DNA of 64,000 nt, taken from Polydactylus sextarius (lineage: Eukaryota; Chordata; Actinopteri; Polynemidae). Position 1 is the stretch's first letter; the number at the start of each line of letters is the position of its first letter. Made by a program: the position numbers and the translations under genes. Location: positions 9,036,885 through 9,100,884 of the forward strand of contig CM028911.1 of NCBI GenBank assembly GCA_016801845.1. Direction: 5' to 3'. The notes below the pieces were generated by a model that saw only the letters and a program-made list of their open reading frames with translations, was not told where the DNA came from and ran no database searches. Shown here piece after piece: positions 49,701 through 61,600 of this stretch.

Positions 49701-52108
49701 CAGCATCTCCTTCATTGTTGAGAAAAAGTGACGTGGTTTCTTCTCTTTCAGCTGGTTGCCACAGGGCAGAGGATGATAGATGAAGTGTTACTTTGTGGAC
49801 TATTTTTAACTTTTCCGAACCAATGTTCAGACGTCCCATCTGGACAGGGTTAGGGGCAAGGCAGCGCAAGTCCTTTGCCATTAGTTACAGTAACAGACAC
49901 CATGAGCTTTCCTCAGAGAGCAGAAAACAAACATTATACTTGTTTATGTGCCATGGCACGTTGAGTACAGCTGGATTAACAATTTTCAAGAGGTGATGCG
50001 TGACTGTTTAATAAGCTTGAACAAAGTTGTATTAAATGTAGAGGATGGTTTACAGAGCTACAAACAACCCTCCCCACTCATAAAACTATAGTTGAGTTTC
50101 CACAAATCTAGATGCACTGTGAGATTATCAGAGAAGAATATGCCATATTGTGATTGTGTTCAGGAGTAGTTTATTGGGCTGTACAGCATGTCTGCCAAAA
50201 TGTTGAAAACTTGTAGCAATGATGCTCTAACTACACACTAGAGCCAGTGGTTTACTCACAAGGCTGCAGATCCAGCATCCTGTCTCTTACCAAGTGGATC
50301 TGACATAAAAGTCCTTTTATTTTATGCCCCTAGAATATTTATCATCAGAAAGATGGAGCTTCAGAAAAAAGCAGCTTTAAAATATTATGAATTTTTAACC
50401 TAACATACTTGCTAATATGAATTTCAACTAGCTCTTGGAAAAAAAAAACATTATAATAAACCAGTAGAATTAAGAATTGCAGCAAAATGTCTGTTATGCA
50501 ATAAAACATGATGGTATCAGATGCATCCTGCAGGTTTTTCTCTTTAACAGCAACACTTTTGATCATCACTCCACATGTTGGCAAAATAATTATAATATAA
50601 ACGTGTCAACTTGTCAATGACCCATCATAAAAGGTTTTTTAAAACACTTACAAAGCTGTGATGTACTGATGCTGATGTTGTTTGCATGTCACCTTTCAAC
50701 AAAATGAAATTGATCAAATTGATTCTGTCTTGTACTTTATTATACATGTATAGTACTATATTTGAAAAAAAGTGTCTAAATTAGATGTTAAGTGGCATGT
50801 TTCTTTATGTAATATATATGTGAGGCACCTCATATAGAGATTAATAAAATCACATGACCTACAGTTGGCCTCCATAGGCTTTACCTTGACCTTTGACTGA
50901 GTAGGATGAATGAACTGTGAAGGATGGGCTTTTCCAGAGAAGGACTGTCTAGCTATCAGCCTGGAATCTCGTAATGTTTATGCTTCAAGGGGTGTGTCAG
51001 GATGAGAGTGTTCGGCTGAGATTCTTTGAAAAGAAAGGGAGGTACACCCTGCCTTGCGGCTATAGTCGAATGTCAAGTGCAGATATGCTACAGAACAATG
51101 CAGCAACAACACCGTCTATAATGAAAAATGTCCTCCTGTCTGCAGCTGGAGCACAAGCGGTTCCACAGAGCTGCTCTAATACACTACATTTCCATTCTGT
51201 TTTTTTTTTTTTTTAACTACCCACAAAGTCCACAAATAACACTATATGGCACGTAATGCATTTTTTTATCAGCAGAGGACTCTCACTTCATACCACTATT
51301 TTTGACTTTATAGTGAGAAAGGGTGTTCCCTTGATTATGGTTATAGAGCGAACAATAACTAGAGTTAAGTTTCCCTCTGTGCCCTGTGAGTTTCAAATAG
51401 CGTGTCCACCACAGAGAGAGCCTTAGGTTTTCAATTACACTCTCAAAGTGGTCCCCGATCACTCCCCCTGTCACAGGTGGTGGGATATATGTGGAGGGGC
51501 AAAACCTGGTGTTCCATTTAAGAAATCTGTTGGAAAAACTCACTCTGAGCCCTATTTGTTTGGAATGTTTTACGGTTACAGATGTGACTTCTACAGCACC
51601 AACGTCACCCTGAACTAACAATGTCTCTGCTCTTGTAACCACTAATTACAGCAGAAGTGGGACTAATTAACACATAACATAGCCCAAGAATACAGCTGGC
51701 TGGCATTATATACTGCTCTTCACGCATTATATTGTAAACATAGAACTCAGCGCAGAGACTGATGCTAATTTTCATGAAGTCTGTGAGCTTTGCAAAAGTT
51801 AAAATGGTTCTTAATCCTGAGAGTTTGATGAGATAATTTCACTTCAACTGGAGCTTAAAACACTTTGAGTTTCTGTCACCTTACAGTTGATATTTGCCCG
51901 GGTGGCCCCTTACTGCCTTGGGGGGTCTTAGCATACATACAGTAATATTACAAGGTCCCACCCACACTTCTCTCTTTTTCCACACTCATCTGTATTACAT
52001 GTGCTATTGGGGGGGTAGCAAGCCACCAAAGTAGAACACAAACTTCCCTCTCAAGGAGATTTGTATTCAAGAGAACAAGAGAGAAAAAGAGGAGACAGAG
52101 GGTAAGAG

Positions 52109-52111
<3 letters not shown>
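46715..52111. other. Non-coding stretch, no gene seen
   Basis: AT-rich with a GC-richer patch at about 48110-48330 that has ATTA-rich flanks. No exon or transposon was recognised. Confidence 0.5.

Positions 52112-52143
<32 letters not shown>
52112..52143. repeat. (GA)n microsatellite
   Basis: About 16 perfect GA units within a longer purine-rich stretch (about 52070-52146). Confidence 0.97.
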
Positions 52144-52147
<4 letters not shown>

Positions 52148-55100
52148 ATTGTGTCTCAACTCCTAAACCAGAGAACCACGGTGCTCCACCAGAGGACTCA
52201 GAGGGGGAAGCCCACACAGCAGGAACAACAGTACAGTACAGCATGATGGGAAAACATCCACAGATTGATTTTCATCAGTTATAACAGAAAACCAGAAAAA
52301 AGAGAAAAACACTGTCATGCATATCATGCTTAAATCTGGCCCGCTTCCTTTGCGATATGTCATGTGTAAAGCTATATCCTGTGGTTCTGCCTGGTGGTCA
52401 GGCAGAGTGTCTGCGGGGGCCCCAAGTCTCTCACCAGGACTTGGAAACAAACTGCAAGCTTTACCTTGGATAGAAAGGTCAACGGACAGAGATCAGTCCT
52501 TTAGCTGAGATATCATTTCCACTTTGTAGCTTAAAGCCTTGATCTACTTTTAACCATATGAGCGAATGTGTGAAGAGATATGAATGTGCCACGAAGGATC
52601 ATACACTCAGCAACAACCGTCTACTACATGCATACACACACAGGACAAATCCAATGAGGCTGTGAGTTTATGCTAAACTCTCTTACATGACCTTGACTCT
52701 CATGTCTATGAGATAGTTGTTAGAGACAGAGAAGTTAGAGACACTAACTTTATGTGTAGCATAGAGACATGAGTCAATCTTCTCATCTAACCGGAAATAA
52801 GTCAGTTTATCAAAATGTTGAGTTCTGCTCTTAAAGGAAGTGGTGCGCTGTGAGTTATGATACACTTCTAAATGTTCTGGTTCTCCCTTCTTTTTTTAGT
52901 CATCAATTAAATAATCTCCCCCACACGCAGTTATGAATTTAATCCAGAGATATATGCATTCAGGAATAACCTTACAAATTAAATCTCCTCAGCATTTTCC
53001 CAGATGAACAACAGAGAATATAGAATCAGGGAGAACAGTCTCAGACACAGACCCCATAAAAGCCAGCCGCGCCCTTTGACCCCTTCATCCTTCCACACAG
53101 GAACATGGTTCTAGACATACACAGAAACACACGCCTTACACTTATTAGCAATTAGGATTCATTAGAAATTTGGAAATTTAATTAGTGGTTTTAAGCCTGT
53201 CATTGGATAGCATTTCCTTCTGTGTGAAAGCCAACCACACAGGCAGTATAGCGTCTATTGCCTGCAAGCAAAAAGGAGTTTGAAATGGAAATGCTGTTGT
53301 GGCCGACCTCCACACCCTTCTATCATTTGTCTTAACCAAACCCGCCCAGAAATAAAATTACTCAAAAGCAAGGGGATTTTCAATTATTTTTTCCCTCCTT
53401 TCTCTTTTACACTCTCACACTCACTTCTTTTTTGCAAGTGGAAAAGCAGCACGCTTTGCGGAATTCAGTCGCCCACGCACTCTGTCAGGACACTTGATTC
53501 CAATTAGATATTTTTCTTTGCTTTCTTGTTCTAGCCTGTCTGGGCCTCCTGCTTTTATCCCTCCCTCTGCCCTCCCCACTTACTCCCTCACTGTTGAACT
53601 CTCCCCTCCTCTCTCCCATTTCCTCGTTTGTGTCCTCATTCTCTCAATCTCTATCACAATATGTAGTTTTGTCAACCACAGTACCCTGCTTTGCTTTCAT
53701 GTATTCTCTCATGCGCAGATTTCTCACAGCCCAACATCCTGTGACCATTTTTAAACTTTGACACTGTCACATACAACACTCCAAGGCTGCAAGACACTGT
53801 GGCAAAACTATTACAGCAGACAAAGCCAAACAGTTTCCATAATGACAAAGCAGGGACTTAGAAGTGGCTTTCGAAGGTTGCTACCCGCCTTTGTTTTGCT
53901 CCTTGTAGTGAATATTTATTAACCTATGGATCCATTTGATTACAGTGTGAAGTCAACTCCGTGCTGTGATGGTCCTCCCACACATTCACTAATGATAGCT
54001 TAGCCATGGAGTGCATACAATACATTTCACCCGGAGCGCAGTAGCCACATGTAATTCCTCATCCAAATTACTGTAATTAAAACATTCCACAATCCTTTAT
54101 GTGTTATTTTTTCCTTCATGTGCTGTTGTTTCTTGTCTCAGCTCTCTCATAATTCAACAAATCAAATAGAAGCTATTAGTCTCACAGTAGATGAGAATCG
54201 CACTGTATTTGGAAATCCTCGCACTGTGTAGCGACGTGCATAATTCTGCTGATTCATACAGACTATACACAGACTTATGAGACAGTCTGAATATAGGAAA
54301 GAAAAATCTCTCCGTGTTATTATTAGCTTAAGAAAGAAAGTCGGTAACATTTCTGCAGAGACGAGAGGGTTTGTGCACTCAAAGGCTATCGTTGCTAAGC
54401 CCAGTCCTGCTTTGTTGCAGGCCACAGACAGATGATTTAGAGTGCATCTCTTCAGCCTAAATTGCTTCCAAGCAGGGGGTTCCTCTGCAGAGTCCAGCCC
54501 ATCACTTCACGACTGAGGCCTCAAGTTTCTGCTCCATGTTGCATGGAAGTTTCCGACAGCCAAACTATTGTATGTGTCAGCCACATTTATCATGCTCTTG
54601 TACGACCCTGGAAAATTCTGTGTTACAGTTTGCAATTTGATGGCTAACCACTATAATAGAATAATAAAAATATCTTGTATAGTTGATATGTTTAGAGTCA
54701 TATCATTTGCGTTTGGAAATGGAAAGCTTGCAATTGAATTTGTTATTGAGCTGGCAAGGTTGTGTTTCTCATTACACAATTACTTGATGGTGAGCTAAAT
54801 GAATTTCTATTTGAAAAGCAAAGCTTCAGAGTCACCTCTGGTCACCCACCTTCAATTAGTCCTGATTCTGGATGGGATTATATTACTGATTTGCCACCTG
54901 AGGTAGTGAGCTCTAATGAGGGCTAATTCTCATGGGAGAGATTAGTCCTGAAAATTCAAGAGGCCATATGCACATGTTTGTGTGTTCTTCTGCTCCAGTT
55001 GAACATACAGACTGTGTGTTAAGCAATAACAGCTAGACTGTACTGCTAGTACTGTGCACCGCCTTCAGCAATGAAAAGTACTTACTGCTCACTTGGGGCC

Positions 55101-58100
55101 AGACCACTCATCACACAGAAAAGAAGGACGGATGAAAACATACCCCCTGGTCAAGGAGAGAATACATTCAGTAAGTCAAAAAATCATCAGATTGCCTCCA
55201 AACCAAAAACACATCCACCTCATCCGGAAGATAATATCTAATGTCGTGCATGGGCTGGATGTCGATAGCAGATGGACCTTGATTATGTACTTTCCAGATG
55301 ACAAGATTTACCCACAGATTCAAAAACTCTCAATTGCATAGTCAAGGAACCTACATTCAAATAAAATTAAATTTGAAGCATGGCCTGCAAAATGATATAA
55401 AACAAATCAATGTCAGCCAAAGACAGTTGGAGGACAGTCTGTGGCCAGATTTAAAATCAAAAGTTAACCTGCGTAACGAAAACGTACAGGGCAAACAGAA
55501 GAGCAGAGAACAGAATTACTGTAATCTACATAACACTGAATGTTGTTTGTCTTCCTTTCAGATCGCTAAATGAAAATTAAAGTCATAACAAACTAGGAAA
55601 GATTAAATAACTGTTTACTATTAAATATAAATGTCCTCCTGCAGCCATTTATGTTAATAACTGAAAAAAGGAAAATAAAATTGATTCCAAAAGACTCTAA
55701 GAAGTCTTTCAGGATTTCCGAAGTGCCAGAAGGTGGGATTTTGACTATCGTTTAATATCATCTAATCTAAATGAGGAACACATTCTTTTAGCTAACCATT
55801 ATCATACAACATTTTGCCTCAAGAATCATGTCTAGATGCACTTAAAGGAACTTCCAGATTAAGTTGTACTGACAGACTTGTCATCAGAGAAAGTTTGGAC
55901 CACACAGAATCATTCTTCATAGCTCCTCATGGCCGGAGACACAGCAGGCATGAAAGATCTACAACTGGAAGGGAAGCCTAGCCTTGCACCCTGCCTTTTA
56001 AAAAGCACTGGTTCTCCTTGAGTGTCTCCAGAGTGGGACAGATGCAACAAGGCAAGACGACCTCTTGAAAGGGTCAAGGAAAAACACAGGGACACTTTGG
56101 GGATGGGGGAGTGTTGACCTTAGTGGGGGTATCTATCATTCACTGGAGATGTTGGCACCTTACCAGACACACACTCACAACATATAGAGATGCACAACCA
56201 TGCACAAAGAAATAAGCCACACACACACATACACACACACTACACTATCCTCTTTTCATGACAGGAGGTCTCTAATGAATGTGGCACTCAGAAAACTCTT
56301 GAGAGGAAGCAAGGCCACTCTCACTCCTACCACTGACTCTACAGGGCACGGAGAGGCCCTCGCATGTCTGCATATCACTAGATAACCAGATTGAAAAGCC
56401 GTCCCCAGACAAGTACGCTCTGTCAAGGGCTGAGGGTTGTTTTTATGTCTCCCTGTCTCTGTCTGACGGAGACATGGAAGGTCGGCTCTGAAGCAGTGCT
56501 TGTTCACGGCTATTACAGTCACTGGTACAGTGATGGGGCCCTTTAACTTGACAATACCCACATTATCTGTCTTTCTCTGCCTCTGCTGATGTGCACCAGG
56601 CACTCCATCTTGATATCCAACGCACACTGTTGGCATGTTGTGGCCCCACTCAAGTAACTGTATAAATTCAGATTATGGAAGAATTATCCTGGTCTGTCTG
56701 GCAATTAAATACACTCATGTGTGGCTTTCCAGGGCAGCCAGCCAAGCTCTCATCGGCACCAGTCCCAGCCCGATCTAATACTACCAAGCACCTCCCTTTG
56801 TCTGTGGTAATACATTTTTTATCAGAAGTGAATGTGTCTCATAGGATTGAAATATCTCTTCCCAGTCATGCTTCCTAAAACCTTCATAAAAACAACAAAG
56901 GCATCATGGATTTCTTTTTGTCTGTGTGGCTGTGTTGATAAATCCAAACAAGATGAGGCTGTTTCACAGTCATCTGAAGTTTCTGTGACAAAAAGGGTTG
57001 TCTGGCTCATTTAATTGTTATTGAATACTTATAGAGGCTTCTTCCCCAGAGAGATAAAGCAATAAGGTCTCCATCTTGACTCCTCTGTAGCACTACACTG
57101 TCTGGAGAGTGTAATGAGCAGCTGGCGGAGGATAAAGCGCAGTAAAAATCTATTAAAGGGCCAAGTGGATATTCTGAGACACGGTGCAGGTTACTCGTGG
57201 TTTCTGGGTATGCAGAGGATACATGTTTATTCTGGAGTTGAGTGACAGTACATACAGCACAAAGGCCCAGACTTCAGAAACAGGAGACATCACGTCAGAG
57301 TTCTCCTCACCACATTGGGAGCCACTAACGAAGGCCCAGCCTCACCAACATGCTTGTAATGTGCACACACACTTTCACACCATCACCTTCAGAGGGGACC
57401 CACCACTCTGCAGCAGAGCCTGGCACCTCACCAGCAAAGAAAAAGGAGGGGAGTGGAGGTTTAAGTGTAGAGCCTGGCCTGGCCTCATCCAAAACGCAGA
57501 GACCACTTAAAACACATTCCTGCAGCTATTTAACACAGCAGCTCAACACAGCTCAACAGCTGAGGTCCTCCAAACTCCGAGAGCAGTTGAAGTGATTGGG
57601 GTCGAGGTGCAGCAGGCTGATACAGAGTGGGGGGCTGTGGGATTAAGCTATTACCTTAACCACAGGAAGTAGATGAAATATGAAGCCTAGTAATTTCGCC
57701 AAACATGCTGTGGAGCTAAGTGTTCCTGCTAGGTATTCAAACTAAACTTGTATCTGTAACTATAACTTTTCAGACACCAACAGTTCTCACTGTCGGCTCA
57801 ATACAAAGACTTGAAAGAAACATCACATGTGGGAAAACAGTGGAGCAGAGACTGAATTAAAATCAGTAAAAGCATGATTACAAACCAAGAAACCATCCCT
57901 TTGGCACATGATGTCCTCATCCTTAAAATTACAGCAGTAAGCAGTCTGAATGATGGCATAAAACTTTTATGTCTATGACAAGTAGAAGCTTGTAACATGT
58001 AGAGCCATGTGTACTCAGCCTGCGGCTATATATGAAACATTGACACATCTATAGAAAAACAACATATTTCACTCACACTGATTAATTTTAAGATAAACAG

Positions 58101-58199
58101 GTTCCTGAGACAGGCTAGAGACTTCTGAATGAGGACAGTGTTTCATCCATAAAGTAAGCATTAACAGTAAATAGCTATGGTAGTATAGTAAAGGAAAAT
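52144..58199. other. Non-coding stretch, possible regulatory blocks
   Basis: No supported gene. An ATTA-dense cluster at 53141-53190 and a block at 57040-57190 look like possible conserved elements. A CA run lies at about 56218-56241. Confidence 0.5.
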
Positions 58200-58665
58200 A
58201 TTCACCATGCTCACCATTCAAGTTAAGGTGTTTGAGTGGTCACATATGCTAATTGGCACTAAATAGCGCAGAAAAGTGCAGCTGAGGTTGATGATGCCAG
58301 TAAATTTGCAAGTATTATGTTATAAGTTAAAGTATTGATCACTTTCAAATTTTGACCTGATGGAATCAGATGAAAGGAACCAAAATTGTAGCACTTCATC
58401 ATGAGGTAGACATAAATGTCAGTACCAGATTTCATGGCAATCCATCTGTTAGTTGTCAAGACCAGTGACTAACCCAAACCAAATATATCAACCCCGTGGT
58501 GATGCTAAAGGAAAATTCCGTGGTCCACCAAGCTCATTAAGATTGATCCTCTGGAGACAGTGAATATCTCTACGTAAATCGCATAGCAGTCCATCAAATA
58601 AACACACACACTGACACTGCCACCCCTACAGCCATGTTGTGTGGCTAGCATGGCTTACAAAGTCA
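58200..58665 (+). repeat. Interspersed repeat copy B (percomorph-type, better preserved)
   Basis: Contains TTTCATGGCAATCCATCTGT near 58430, then CCCCGTGGTGATGCTAAAGG, GATTGATCCTCTGGAGAC and the ending GCTAGCATGGCT near 58650. The family, as I know it, has an internally repeated module (CATGGCAATCCATC) and this ending. A second, eroded module with GCAGTCCATCAAATA follows at about 58587. This agrees with the internal duplication. Confidence 0.72.
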
Positions 58666-61600
58666 AATATGAGACTTAAATATCTGAAGTTGGATGATGT
58701 TTTACCTTTTTAGATTCATTGCTTTTGCTGTGTTGATGATGATGCCTGTCTGAAGACAGGACAATTTTAGATTCAACATCTAAAGACCTACATTATTACT
58801 TTTGGCAAGATAGTTTCCTCAAAGACCAAATCATTTCTCTGAACTGTTTTTGTGCAGAAGAGACACCAATGCTTCATTTCTCTCAGGGACACTTTGAATA
58901 AAACTCAGCATTATTCACGGTTTGATGGACTCAAGAAATGTTTTTATTCCTCCACAGATGCACGTAGACTTCGGAGGAAAAGTATTCCAACGTACACACA
59001 GTTACAATGAGTTTAGACTGCAAATGCTTGTAAATGAAAGCACACAACACTCTGCCCTCTGAAAACTCATGTGAGGGACATTCCAGTGAAATACCTCCAT
59101 AGGCACTGTTATTTTACTTCCATATAAAACATCTGGTCTCACTTTGTGGTTGATTATTATAGAGCCCTACTTGTATTGTCATGTCAAATGATTAAGTCAC
59201 ATGAGGACACACTACAATATCTCCATCTTGTGAGGGAACTGATCTTATGATCTGAGGTGTCCTTGGAGTATTAATAGCCTTGATGATTACTCATATGAAC
59301 TCATAGTACATTAAGTGTGTGAAGGAATCTTGAAGAAGGAAGCAAGGGAGAATTCAGCCTTGAAGTAAGAAAAAAAGGAGTAACTGAGGTCATCAGAAGA
59401 AAAAAGAAAGAGAGAAAGTCCCTCTGGTTAATCTGACAGAGTTGGTAGTTATTATGAAGAGGACAGATAACACATGAGAGCATGTGGAAAGAATCACAAT
59501 CACAGACTTAAACTCACGCAAGCGCAGGCACACAAACTTCCTGTCACAAACACTTCTGCCACACACCTAAACACATGCAATATGAAATACACCACCACTC
59601 TTACATCCTGTAATACCACACAACTCACAGACTCTTAACTCTTTCCATAAAATGACTTGTTGCACAGTGTATGGTCATTTGCACACACACACACACACAT
59701 AGATATAATGGGCTTTTTTTTTCTTCTCTACCGCACTGGAGCATGGACAGGCCAAAGCTCACTTTTCAAGAGGGGATGCTTTGAGTTCCAGAGGGGTGCA
59801 CATGAAAGAGCAGCAGAATATAAAGGAGTGCCCAAGGATACACTGCAGCGCTCAATGTGAGGACAATTTAGCCCTGATGGAAAACCTGGATCAAAGGCCT
59901 GGCCTCCATAATTGCACATTCCCCAACAAACACTGTGCCATTTGAAGAGTGGGCCAGACCTCTGGACTCCTGAGACCCGTTCCTGTGCACAGACACAAGC
60001 AGCCCCATTCCTTTCACCTTGCTATGTTCTCTATCTCAATGTCTCGCTAAAAGATTAGAGAAATGCTTTCATTCCAAAAGTGCTCACGATTTCTCTTTGA
60101 ATGTCAAGATACTGACCAAGCTGTTTCTTCCCTTCTTTTGTTCCCGGACTTCCAATTTCATTTATCGTTAATGTGAGTCACAGTTTGAAATGGCAAGGGC
60201 TCAGACGCATAGACACATCCGATGCACTTTACTTGTAGTATAATCACTTTGCTTTTTTGTTGAACTTCAGGTTGGAATGTATAATCAAAAGGGTCACATA
60301 ATGATGTTACCAAGCTCACAAATTATTTTGTCATATTATTAATTCTGATGTTATTAGGGAAATCTGTTTAAACGCAGATTATTTTTATGAAAGAATCTGT
60401 TGTGATACGGAGATGCAGAGACACGGAGATATGCTCCGTGCTCTTACCTGTAGGAAAAGGTGGGGCAGGAAATTGTTTTAAAGCTGAAGGTTTTTGTTCT
60501 TGAGACCTACCAGCAGGTTATTTCCCTCTGCATGGTCTACAGGTCTAGCCACTAGAATGCGGTTTCAGAGCTTGTAAATCTAGTTCTGATATCTAAACTG
60601 TGCTGCAGGTGGGAGACCTCTGGATATTGTGGAATGTCTTGGCTCTGCTCCGGAGGAAGTCACCAGTAAAAAATTATCCGTTAGGGTTGTAAATAGCACA
60701 AGTCAGCTTGAGTAATATTCAGGAAAAATTGTTTCATTCTTCTATATTTGCAGGCTGAAGAATCACCAGACTTATTGTGACTTAAATCCTTTTGTCACAT
60801 GCCTTTTATAGTATGATTATCACCACAAATTATATCGTACACTGATGGATAAGACAATGACTAAAGTTTTGTTTGTGTTCCTGTTGTCCTACTGTTGGTT
60901 GATCCATGTTGTGAAGTGGCTTCCTTTTGCTCTGTCACTATCCATTACAATCGATATACTGATGTTTGCGCTAAATCTCCTTTAATACTGCACAGACAGC
61001 AGCAGAAAACCAGCGTGGTTGAGCAGACACTGACAGCTCTGTCCATGAGAGCCTGTGAGTGCTTACTCCAGAACTTCTGATGGTTTTATATTGCGTCTAG
61101 ACTTTAATAAGTGGTTGTGTTTTCCTGAAAGCACACCCCAAAGCTCCCCTGAAAGTCCTATGGCGATACTTTAGTAATAAAATACTATATGCATGTGTTG
61201 TTGAGCTGGACTCAAATAAACATGCTCCTAATAGAGCTGAGTGTGGTAAACCTACAGAGAGTGCCTTGTCATCAGAAATATCACTCACTTTGTGTGTTTT
61301 TTTCTGTGTTCCTTTATCCTTGCACACACTTTGACAAGGTTTTTATGAAGTAGACATCACATATGGAAATACTGCAATGCAGGCAACATAAAAAAAAAAC
61401 ATAGCCTTTCTCTCAGAAAATGGGCATGTTTTTAACTTTTGAAGTCACTTTTGAAGCCTGAACAGAAAACCCTGATTAATACTGAGCCACTGAAATTTTC
61501 TATAATAGTTCTGATTGATTGTTTCTAAGCTTGAAAGTCAGACCATGTAAGCTATGAAAGACATTCTTTCAACACTTTGTTCCTCTTAGAGATGAGAAGT

